Below, piece by piece: positions 5,333-11,684 of a DNA stretch of 11,684 nucleotides. The position numbers and the translations under genes were made by a program. The DNA lies in contig DBDB01000029.1 of the NCBI GenBank assembly GCA_002293345.1, positions 567-12,250 of the forward strand, read 5' to 3'. The number at the start of each line of letters is the position of its first letter. Positions within the stretch are counted from its first letter, which is position 1. Origin of the DNA: Alistipes sp. UBA943 (GTDB lineage: Bacteria; Bacteroidota; Bacteroidia; Bacteroidales; Rikenellaceae). The notes below the pieces were generated by a model. The model worked only from the letters and a program-made list of their open reading frames with translations, had not been told where the DNA came from and did no database searches.

Positions 5333-6148
5333 ATGTGTCGTAAACTATCGCTGTCGCTCCCCTACCTGTGTACATTTTTAGGCATACTCTCGTGTCTGTT
5401 CCTGGGCGGTTGCGCCGCGCAAAAGAGGGTTCTCTACCTGCAGGACATCGAGGCGTTCGAGCAGTCACAAATCGTAGCTGCATACCAGATACGTTTCAAA
5501 CCGCTGGATCGAATCACCGTGGTCGTGTCGAGCCAAAACCCGGAGTTGGCAGTACCGTTCAACAGTTCATCTGCAGTGCCGGCAATGTCGGAAGGTGGAG
5601 CGCCTGCCACAACGGAGTTGCAACCCCTCACGATCTCAGCGGACGGGATGCTCGACATGCCCGTGATCGGCAAAATCCAGGCGGCGGGACTCACACGCAG
5701 CGAACTGTCCGATGCGATTGCCGATGCGATCCGTGACGGAGGATATGTCGACGACCCGACGGTCAATATCCAATTCATCGACATGTATGTCAACGTGATC
5801 GGTGAGGTGCAGAAACCGGATCAATATGAAATTTCGAGTGACCAAGTGACGATCTTCGAGGCTATCGCCATGGCGGGTGACCTGACCATTCAGGGACAAC
5901 GCAAGAACGTGACGGTGATCCGTGAGGTGGATGGCGTACGTACCGTCGGTACGCTCGATCTGCGCTCCAAAAATATTTTCACGTCACCTTTTTTCTACCT
6001 CCAACAGGGCGATATCGTGTGGGTGAAACCGAACCGCTCTCGAGCCAAATCGGGACAGATAGACCCCAACCAGGGACTCTACTTTTCACTCGTGGGTACG
6101 TTGGTTTCCGTCGCCACACTCGTCGCCACACTCGTCCTTGCCAAATAA
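5333..6148 (+). CDS. Wza-type polysaccharide export lipoprotein
   Basis: This is an outer-membrane polysaccharide export protein of 271 residues, the kind that forms the channel through which capsule or exopolysaccharide leaves the cell. It begins with a lipoprotein signal: charged start MCRK, a hydrophobic core and the lipobox LGGC with Cys27. The polysaccharide export domain runs from about 40 to 150 (YQIRFKPLDRITVVVSS, then LTISADGMLDMPVIGKIQAAG). An SLBB-like domain follows at about 155-215 (VNVIGEVQKPDQYEI, VTIFEAIAMAGDLT). A single hydrophobic helix closes the protein (247-271). ATG 5333 is chosen because an earlier in-frame ATG at 5294 lies within the promoter and would spoil the signal peptide. 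The next gene starts 11 bases after the stop. The family is firm; which polymer it exports is unknown. Confidence 0.92.
   Translation: MCRKLSLSLPYLCTFLGILSCLFLGGCAAQKRVLYLQDIEAFEQSQIVAAYQIRFKPLDRITVVVSSQNPELAVPFNSSSAVPAMSEGGAPATTELQPLTISADGMLDMPVIGKIQAAGLTRSELSDAIADAIRDGGYVDDPTVNIQFIDMYVNVIGEVQKPDQYEISSDQVTIFEAIAMAGDLTIQGQRKNVTVIREVDGVRTVGTLDLRSKNIFTSPFFYLQQGDIVWVKPNRSRAKSGQIDPNQGLYFSLVGTLVSVATLVATLVLAK
6109..6132. repeat. Two exact 12-bp tandem copies in the C-terminal helix of the Wza-like gene
   Basis: CGTCGCCACACT occurs at 6109-6120 and again at 6121-6132. It is in frame and yields a repeated VATL pattern in the terminal hydrophobic helix. A gain or loss of a copy would keep the frame and change helix length by four residues. 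Confidence 0.85.
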
Positions 6149-6159
6149 CGCTACCCGCC

Positions 6160-7743
6160 ATGACAAAAGAGACAACAGACAAAAAACACCGCAGCACGGA
6201 AGAGATAGATCTCGTCGAACTCCTCAAATCCGCCTTGGCGCATTGGAAGTGGTTCGTCTTGTCGCTGTTCGTGTGCATCGTGTTGGCCGGCACGTACCTC
6301 GTCCTGACGCCCAAGCTCTACGAACGTACCTCGAATATCCTCATTAAGGAGGAGGAGAGCGGTATCGGAGGTAATCTGGCGGCGATTGCCGGAGCGGCGA
6401 ACATGCTCGGTATGGGTGGCATGATGCCGGGGTCTAAGAATATGGACAACGAGATCTTCCTGCTCACCTCGTATCACCTGATCGGCAAAGTGGTTACGGA
6501 TCTCGGTCTCGATGTGACGTACACACAAGGACGCAAGGATCTTTTCGGACGCCTGCCGTTCGCGATCTCGCTCATAGAAGAGAATAGGGAGGAGGAAATC
6601 GCGGTTCGCATGCGTGCCGAAATGGTGGATGGCCGGGTCAAACTGTCGCACTTCGAGCGTCGTTCGGAGCCGAAACAGAAATTCGCCGGCGAGATGACCG
6701 TCGCTATCGGTGACACGGTCGTGTCTCCCGTAGGACGCATCGCGATACTCCCGAAAGAGCCTATCAAGGCACTCTCGTCGAAGCCCGTAAAGGATAGTTT
6801 TAAGGTCGCGATAAGCACCCACGATGCCGCCACGCAACTCTATCAAACCAAGATAGATGCCGGGTTGGCAGACAAGAAATCTGCTGTGTTGTCTATCTCG
6901 ACCCGTGCCACGGTACCGCAAAAGGCAGCGCGGATCGTCGATGCGCTTGTCGATATATATGGCGCAGATGTGCTCGGTTACAAGCGTGCACAAGCACAGA
7001 CAACGGGAGCGTTCATCGACGAACGTATCGATGCCGTGACGGCTGAACTCGACGCGCTGGACGAACGAATCGAATCGTTCAAGAAAGACAATCAGGTTTT
7101 CGACCCCAAAATCGAAGCCCAGCTGTGGGCCGAAGAGCATGCACGCTATCGGATGGAGGGATTGACGGCCGAAAATCAGATCCAGATGACGCGTTTCCTC
7201 AAGGAGTATCTGCTGTCCCATCCCGAGGATCTCGTTCCGGGAATGATCTCCGTCGAGAGTGCGACGATCGGCGCCCAGATCGAGGCGTACAACGAGATGA
7301 TGTTGCAGCACAACAAACTCTCCTCCGGCAACTCGGGCAACAACCCCGTGTTGCACACCCTCGAAAACCAACTCGCGGAGATGCGCCGCTCGATCGTCAC
7401 ATCGCTCGACTCGCACATCAAAACCCTCGACATTCAACGACGGGCCATCCAAAAAGAGGAGTCGCAACTGAACAAACGGATCCTCGACATGCCTGCCCAA
7501 GAGCGCGAGGCACTCGAATTGATGCGCCAGCAGAAGATCAAACAGGAGCTCTATCTCTACCTGCTCAGTAAGCGCGAGGAGAGTGCGATCAACCAGTTCA
7601 ATGACGAAGATACATTCCGTGTCATCGACCGTGCGTATGGCCCCGGAGGCCCCGTGTCGCCGAACAATATGATGATACTTGCCGTCGCGATCCTGCTGGG
7701 ATTGCTCATTCCATTCGGAATTCTGTTCTTAAAGAGAATGTAA
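6160..7743 (+). CDS. Wzz/GumC-type polysaccharide co-polymerase (chain length determinant)
   Basis: This is an inner-membrane protein of 527 residues that works with the Wza-type channel to control polymer length and export. The N-terminal Wzz domain starts with EEIDLVELLKSALAHWKW and a transmembrane helix near 30-52, then the typical YE(R)TS-x-x-ILIKEE strand. The periplasmic part is long and rich in heptad-like charged helices (about 280-440, coiled coil). A GNVR-like region with MRQQKIKQELYLYLLSKREE is at about 450-470, followed by PGGPVSPNN and a second membrane helix at the end (505-525). There is no C-terminal tyrosine kinase domain of the CpsD/Wzc type, and no such gene nearby. ATG 6160 is chosen because the upstream open frame overlaps the preceding gene by over 100 bases. 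panC begins four bases after the stop. Confidence 0.92.
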   Translation: MTKETTDKKHRSTEEIDLVELLKSALAHWKWFVLSLFVCIVLAGTYLVLTPKLYERTSNILIKEEESGIGGNLAAIAGAANMLGMGGMMPGSKNMDNEIFLLTSYHLIGKVVTDLGLDVTYTQGRKDLFGRLPFAISLIEENREEEIAVRMRAEMVDGRVKLSHFERRSEPKQKFAGEMTVAIGDTVVSPVGRIAILPKEPIKALSSKPVKDSFKVAISTHDAATQLYQTKIDAGLADKKSAVLSISTRATVPQKAARIVDALVDIYGADVLGYKRAQAQTTGAFIDERIDAVTAELDALDERIESFKKDNQVFDPKIEAQLWAEEHARYRMEGLTAENQIQMTRFLKEYLLSHPEDLVPGMISVESATIGAQIEAYNEMMLQHNKLSSGNSGNNPVLHTLENQLAEMRRSIVTSLDSHIKTLDIQRRAIQKEESQLNKRILDMPAQEREALELMRQQKIKQELYLYLLSKREESAINQFNDEDTFRVIDRAYGPGGPVSPNNMMILAVAILLGLLIPFGILFLKRM

Positions 7744-7747
7744 ATCC

Positions 7748-8578
7748 ATGAGGAGTTTCACTACCGTCGAAGGGCTCCAACAAGCCCTCGCGAATTCGTC
7801 GGACATCGGTTTCGTGCCCACGATGGGAGCCCTCCATGCGGGACACCTCTCGCTCGTCGAACAGGCACGGAAAAATCACCCCACGGTCGTGGTGAGTGTG
7901 TTTGTCAACCCCACGCAGTTCAACGATCCGAACGACTTGAAGTGCTATCCGAGGACGCTGGATGCCGATTTGGCACTGCTCGAAGAGGCCGGAGTCGACT
8001 ATGTGTTCGCACCGTCGGTCGAGGAGATTTACCCCACAACAGATCCCCGTACGTTCGATTTCGGACAACTGGATAAAGTGATGGAGGGTGCCACGCGTCC
8101 GGGACATTTCAACGGGGTGGCACAGGTCGTGAGCCGTCTGTTCGAGATCGTGAAACCACGAAAAGCATACTTCGGCGAGAAAGATTTTCAACAGATTGCT
8201 GTCGTTCGCGAGATGGTGCGTCAACTCGGTATGCCGGTCGAGATCGTGGCGTGTCCCATTGTCCGTGACACGGATGGGCTGGCCCTCTCGTCACGGAATA
8301 CCCTTCTGGATGCGTCCCACCGCGCGGCCGCACCGATGATCTATCAAGCGTTAAAGACTGCGGCCGCGCGTGTTCCGTTGGCGACGCCAACGGAACTGAC
8401 GAGATGGGTTGTCACGGAGGTTGAAAAGAGTCCGTTGCTGAAAGTGATCTATTTCCAGATAGTCGATGCCGACACATTACAACCCATCTCGTCGTGGGAC
8501 GCATCAAAAAACATCCAGGGTTGCATTGCTGTGCAGGCGGGAAAGGTCCGTCTAATAGATAATCAAAAGTTGTTATGA
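7748..8578 (+). CDS. panC: Pantothenate synthetase (pantoate--beta-alanine ligase)
   Basis: The enzyme joins pantoate and beta-alanine with ATP to make pantothenate, the vitamin precursor of coenzyme A, in the cytoplasm. The 276-residue length is normal. Signature parts are all present: FVPTMGALHAGH with the HxGH nucleotide-binding motif at 30-33, VFVNPTQF, ATRPGHFNGVAQVV, the KAYFGEKDFQQ segment, and LALSSRN (178-184), which takes the place of the KMSKS loop. ATG 7748 follows the Wzz stop closely and leads straight into the family's usual N-terminus. The gene overlaps panD by the four bases ATGA, so the two enzymes for adjacent steps are coupled. Nothing looks damaged. Confidence 0.97.
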   Translation: MRSFTTVEGLQQALANSSDIGFVPTMGALHAGHLSLVEQARKNHPTVVVSVFVNPTQFNDPNDLKCYPRTLDADLALLEEAGVDYVFAPSVEEIYPTTDPRTFDFGQLDKVMEGATRPGHFNGVAQVVSRLFEIVKPRKAYFGEKDFQQIAVVREMVRQLGMPVEIVACPIVRDTDGLALSSRNTLLDASHRAAAPMIYQALKTAAARVPLATPTELTRWVVTEVEKSPLLKVIYFQIVDADTLQPISSWDASKNIQGCIAVQAGKVRLIDNQKLL

Positions 8579-8925
8579 AATTCCAAATCGAAGTCCTCAA
8601 ATCCAAGATCCACCGCGTGAGTGTCACGGAGGCGAATCTCAACTACGTCGGTAGTATCACCATAGATGCCGCACTCATGGAGGCCGCCAACGTCATCGAA
8701 GGCGAAAAAGTGCAGATACTGAACGTCAATAACGGTGAGCGTTTCGAGACCTATGTCATTACAGGTGAGCGCAATAGCGGAATTATCTGCATCAACGGTG
8801 CCGCGGCACGTAAAGCCGAGGTGGGTGATATCGTGATCATCGTGTCATACGCTTCCGTGGAGTTCGAGGATGCCAAAACCTTCAAACCCTGGATCGTCTT
8901 CCCCGGCCCCGGCAATAAACTCTAA
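8575..8925 (+). CDS. panD: Aspartate 1-decarboxylase proenzyme
   Basis: PanD removes the alpha-carboxyl group of aspartate to give beta-alanine, which PanC then uses. It is made as an inactive chain that cuts itself at Gly-Ser to form a pyruvoyl group. Here the cut site is YVGSITID with Gly26-Ser27, so Ser27 should become the pyruvoyl residue. Other family landmarks are KIHRV near the N-terminus, GERFETYVI (the Arg, Thr and Tyr of the active site) and INGAAARKAEVGDIVIIVSY. The length of 116 residues is standard for the short bacterial form. Its start overlaps the panC stop (ATGA). It ends six bases before the convergent smpB stop, with no clear terminator between. Confidence 0.97.
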   Translation: MKFQIEVLKSKIHRVSVTEANLNYVGSITIDAALMEAANVIEGEKVQILNVNNGERFETYVITGERNSGIICINGAAARKAEVGDIVIIVSYASVEFEDAKTFKPWIVFPGPGNKL

Positions 8926-8931
8926 AATGGC

Positions 8932-9393
8932 TTAGCGGCGGGTTTTGAGGGCGCGATCCATCTCGCGTTTGTCGTCATTTTCTTTCAGATATTCGCGTTT
9001 GTCGTACGTCTTGCGACCGCGGGCCAGACCGATCACAACTTTCGCCAACCCCCTGTCGTTGAGGAAGATACGCAACCCGACGATCGTCAGACCCTTGTCC
9101 TGTGACGCACGTTGAAGCTTGTTCAGTTCCTTGCGTTGCAAGAGTAACTTCCTGTCACACAGAGGTTTATGATTGTTATTTGTGCCCCAATGATACTCTG
9201 CAATGTGGATGCCGCGTATCCATAACTCGCCTTTGTCGAAATAACAGTAACTCTCTGTAATAGAGGCTTTTCCAAGACGCAAGGATTTTATCTCCGTGCC
9301 GACCAACACTATTCCGGCCACAAATTCCTCCAAAATCTCGTAGTCAAAACGCGCTCTCCTATTGGAAATATTTATAGTTTTAAAATCTGCCAT
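8932..9393 (-). CDS. smpB: SsrA-binding protein
   Basis: SmpB binds tmRNA and brings it to stalled ribosomes in trans-translation. The 153-residue length is usual. Landmarks are NRRARFDYEI near the start, GIVLVGTEIKSLR with LGKASITESYC, the HIAEY/NNNHKP segment, and the basic, partly disordered tail GLARGRKTYDKREYLKE...DRALKTRR that enters the mRNA channel. ATG 9391-9393 follows the dnaG stop by nine bases (GTTTTTTTT on the coding strand), so it is probably read from the same message as dnaG. No Shine-Dalgarno sequence is present. The tmRNA gene itself is not in this window. Confidence 0.97.
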   Translation of the reverse strand: MADFKTINISNRRARFDYEILEEFVAGIVLVGTEIKSLRLGKASITESYCYFDKGELWIRGIHIAEYHWGTNNNHKPLCDRKLLLQRKELNKLQRASQDKGLTIVGLRIFLNDRGLAKVVIGLARGRKTYDKREYLKENDDKREMDRALKTRR

Positions 9394-9402
9394 AAAAAAA
9401 AC

Positions 9403-11367
9403 TTATAGTATCAATCTGTGTAACTTGCGGGCGATCGACACCTTACCCCGGTTCAGTTGCGACAATCGTTGCATGATCTCCTGCATCTTTTCGTCCGATA
9501 GATCGGGATGCTGCAGCTGCTCGTGCAACTGGTGTGACAGTCGTTCGATCACCTTCGATTTATACAACGTCACCGCTTTCGGCACCCCCAACGCCAACAG
9601 CTCGCCCTCGCTCTCGACATGCACATCCTTTTTGCGCCACAGGGCACTCGGAATGTAATTATCTCCCGACGTGAGGATATCCACCGACGCGTTGCACACC
9701 GACGGATCGGCATGGTTGATGAACCGGTGTGCCTCCACCTCCACGCCCACGCCTCCCTCGGTCCAGTAGCAGCGGTAAGTCTCCAAGATCTCGTTCAGCA
9801 CCGGGTTCTGGAACGTCAGTCCGTCCGTCTCCAACTCGCCGAAAATCACCTCCGCCACGTTGTACGGCACCATATTTTTACCCTCCTTGAAGTCGAACGA
9901 CAGGTGTCCGTATTTCAACAGGTAGCGCGTCAACTCACGTTCCAACGCCTCCACGCTGCTGCCGCCCCGTTGCACGTGCGTCAGGGCCTCGACCTGCTCC
10001 TCGGTACGTTGGCGTTGGGCCTGACGGCGCACGAACGCCTCCGCCTCACGGTCACCGGTCGATGACATGCGTTTGCGTCCCACCTCCGACACCAACACCG
10101 ACTCGTCCACCTCCATCGTACGCGATGCCTCCTTGATGTAGACCGCACGCTGGATCGGATCCGGTATCAACGCGATCGACTGCACCATATCGCCGATCAG
10201 CGATGCCTTGCGGATCGGGTCGTTCTTCGCCTCGTCCAACAACAGTTTCGCCTTGAAGGCCAGGAAGTCTTCCTCATGCGAGCGAATATAATCCTGCAGT
10301 TCGGTGGTGGTATGTGCCCGTGCGAACGAATCGGGATCCTCACCCTCGGGCAACAGTACGATACGCACGTTCATTCCCTCCTGCAGAATCATGTCGACAC
10401 CGCGCAGCGACGCATGGATTCCGGCCGAATCGCCGTCGTAGATGATCGTAATGTTCTTCGTGAAGCGGTTCAGGAGACGGATCTGCTCCGTCGTGAGGGA
10501 AGTTCCACTCGACGCCACGACGTTCTCCACCCCGGCCTGATACATCGAGATGACGTCCGTGTAGCCCTCCACCATGATCGCGAAATCTTCCTTCTGGATC
10601 GCCTTCTTGGCGAAGTAGAGCCCATAGAGTTCGTTCTTCTTGCTGTATATCTCGCTCTCGGGGGAGTTCTGGTACTTCGCAACACTCTTATCCGTGCGCA
10701 ACGTGCGGCCGCCGAAACCCACCACACGTCCCGAAATATTGTGTATCGGGAAGATCACACGATCCCGGAAACGGTCGTACAGAGACCCATCCTCACGTTG
10801 CAGCGAGAGTCCCGTGGCGACAAGGAACTCCTTCTTATATCCCGCATCGAGGGCCGTGCGGCTCATCGTGTCACCTTTCGCGGGGCAGAATCCCAACCCG
10901 AACTGTTTGATCGTGGCGTCCGACATGCCGCGATTCTGGCGAAAATAACTCAGGCCCACACTCTCGCCCTCCGGCGTTTTGTGCAGCACGTCCGTGAAAT
11001 ATTCCGCCGCCCAACCGTTCAGCGCGAACATGCTCTCGCGATTGTCCTTGCGTGCCTCCTCCTCGGGCGTGAGCTCCGTTTCGCGTACCTCGATGCCGTA
11101 ACGTTTTCCCAGCAACTTCACCGCCTCGGGATAGGTCAGTTGCTCGTGCTCCATGAGGAACGTCACCGCATTGCCGCCCTTGCCGCATCCGAAACATTTG
11201 TACACCCCCTTCGTCGGAGAGACAACAAACGACGGGGTTTTCTCGTTGTGGAACGGACAGCACGCCTGATAGTTGACGCCCTTCTTGCGAAGCGTCACAT
11301 AGTCGCCTATTACCTCCACGATGTTCGCGGCGGCGTAGATTCTGTCTATGGTTTCCCTGTCGATCAT
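9403..11367 (-). CDS. dnaG: DNA primase
   Basis: DnaG makes the short RNA primers for replication. The 654-residue protein has the CHC2-type zinc finger at 37-61 (C37, H40, C58, C61), within CPFHNEKTPSF and YKCFGCGKGGN. The RNA polymerase core follows, with the Toprim metal site EGYTD (267-271) and DGDSAG (311-316). Glu267, Asp311 and Asp313 match the magnesium-binding acidic residues of the family. The C-terminal part after about 440 should bind the DnaB helicase, and it is less conserved. I choose ATG 11367: a TTG seven codons upstream keeps the frame open but falls on the likely promoter. smpB follows after nine bases. Confidence 0.97.
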   Translation of the reverse strand: MIDRETIDRIYAAANIVEVIGDYVTLRKKGVNYQACCPFHNEKTPSFVVSPTKGVYKCFGCGKGGNAVTFLMEHEQLTYPEAVKLLGKRYGIEVRETELTPEEEARKDNRESMFALNGWAAEYFTDVLHKTPEGESVGLSYFRQNRGMSDATIKQFGLGFCPAKGDTMSRTALDAGYKKEFLVATGLSLQREDGSLYDRFRDRVIFPIHNISGRVVGFGGRTLRTDKSVAKYQNSPESEIYSKKNELYGLYFAKKAIQKEDFAIMVEGYTDVISMYQAGVENVVASSGTSLTTEQIRLLNRFTKNITIIYDGDSAGIHASLRGVDMILQEGMNVRIVLLPEGEDPDSFARAHTTTELQDYIRSHEEDFLAFKAKLLLDEAKNDPIRKASLIGDMVQSIALIPDPIQRAVYIKEASRTMEVDESVLVSEVGRKRMSSTGDREAEAFVRRQAQRQRTEEQVEALTHVQRGGSSVEALERELTRYLLKYGHLSFDFKEGKNMVPYNVAEVIFGELETDGLTFQNPVLNEILETYRCYWTEGGVGVEVEAHRFINHADPSVCNASVDILTSGDNYIPSALWRKKDVHVESEGELLALGVPKAVTLYKSKVIERLSHQLHEQLQHPDLSDEKMQEIMQRLSQLNRGKVSIARKLHRLIL

Positions 11368-11375
11368 TTTCACGG

Positions 11376-11383
11376 CAAAGTTA
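11376..11383 (-). promoter_or_regulatory. Candidate -7 box for dnaG
   Basis: The minus strand reads TAACTTTG, a TAnnTTTG match, eight bases before ATG 11367. No TTTG-like -33 box stands at the right distance, so this is weak. If real, the message would have a leader of only a few bases. Confidence 0.35.
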
Positions 11384-11412
11384 ATCAAATAATCACTATA
11401 TTTACCCCTGTT

Positions 11413-11684
11413 ATGTCCTCCTTCAGCCTCCTTTCAGATTACGCCCCCACAGGCGATCAACCCGAAGCGATCGGGAAATTACTCGCGTACATCAATCAAG
11501 GGTCGCCACACACGACGCTCCTCGGAGTGACGGGTTCCGGTAAAACGTTCACGATCGCCAACGTCATCGCGCAACTCAATCGCCCGACCCTCGTGCTGAG
11601 TCACAACAAGACCCTCGCCGCACAGCTATACGGAGAGTTCAAAAACTTCTTCCCCGAAAACGCGGTCGAATATTTCGTCTCCTA
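11413..11684 (+). CDS. uvrB: Excinuclease ABC subunit B, N-terminal part (partial)
   Basis: This is the first 90 codons of UvrB, the helicase-like subunit that verifies damage and recruits UvrC in nucleotide excision repair. The start FSLLSDYAPTGDQPEAI is the usual UvrB opening. The Walker A motif GVTGSGKT lies at 38-45, followed by the conserved SHNKTLAAQLYGEFKNFFP stretch. The window ends at YFVSY, just where the damage-probing beta-hairpin region would begin. It is divergent from dnaG with 45 bases between the starts. I see no convincing promoter for it beyond an AT-rich TATATTTA at 11398-11405. Confidence 0.96.
   Translation, partial: MSSFSLLSDYAPTGDQPEAIGKLLAYINQGSPHTTLLGVTGSGKTFTIANVIAQLNRPTLVLSHNKTLAAQLYGEFKNFFPENAVEYFVS

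Noticed and set aside
6151..7500. Open frame of 449 codons on the minus strand
   Set aside because: Antisense shadow of the Wzz-type gene. No recognisable motif, and strong composition bias toward R, H, L and D.
8900..8940. Bidirectional terminator between panD and smpB
   Set aside because: Only six bases separate the two stops, and I find no stable hairpin followed by a T run on either strand.
9394..9402. Run of eight T (coding strand) between dnaG and smpB as a terminator or slippage site
   Set aside because: No stem precedes it and it lies outside both coding regions, so it is most simply an AT-rich spacer.
11368..11388. TTG start seven codons upstream for dnaG
   Set aside because: The segment covers the candidate -7 box, and ATG 11367 gives MIDRETIDRI, the usual DnaG opening.
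1..11684. CRISPR array, insertion sequence, integrase or toxin-antitoxin pair
   Set aside because: I saw no regularly spaced repeats, no transposase or recombinase motifs and no small gene pairs of that type on either strand.

Overview
The window looks like chromosomal DNA from a member of the Bacteroidota, most likely the order Bacteroidales. A Rikenellaceae/Alistipes-like source would fit the moderately high GC content and the gene families, but I cannot prove that from the sequence. Support for the phylum comes from two good matches to the Bacteroidota promoter pattern (TTTG-like -33 box, about 20 bases, TAnnTTTG -7 box), mostly poor Shine-Dalgarno sequences, the protein families present, and a decayed fragment of a FISUMP-type (Fibrobacter succinogenes major paralogous domain) protein.

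Layout. Bases 1-3415 (+) hold the end of a tight operon for a heterodisulfide-reductase-like electron-transfer complex: an HdrB-like end, a short HdrA-like flavoprotein, an HdrC-like two-cluster ferredoxin, and a fused membrane/Fe-S/CCG-domain subunit (HdrE plus HdrD type). Bases 3419-3573 hold a Bacteroidota promoter, an initiator tRNA (fMet, CAT) and a perfect 20-bp inverted repeat. Bases 3580-3795 hold a degenerate C-terminal fragment of a FISUMP-like protein. On the minus strand, 5278-3792, an Mpv17/PMP22-like membrane protein is followed by a family 2 glycosyltransferase, overlapping by 4 bp. A compact divergent promoter region (about 5280-5320) separates them from a plus-strand run: Wza-type export lipoprotein, Wzz-type chain-length/co-polymerase protein, panC and panD (5333-8925). 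Convergent to this lie smpB and dnaG on the minus strand (8932-11367). A divergent uvrB begins at 11413 and runs off the window.

Function. The first block is redox energy metabolism: a soluble flavin/Fe-S part passing electrons to or from a membrane anchor that may bind heme and quinone. Its real donor and acceptor are unknown. The middle block is cell-envelope polysaccharide export, oddly coupled to the last steps of pantothenate synthesis. The last block is housekeeping: primase, trans-translation and excision repair.

I see no CRISPR array, no intact mobile element and no clearly new defence or mobile system. The least ordinary parts are the tRNA-hairpin-FISUMP remnant region, the Hdr-like operon, and the Wza-Wzz-panCD gene order. 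No stretch longer than 300 bases lacks an assigned feature.
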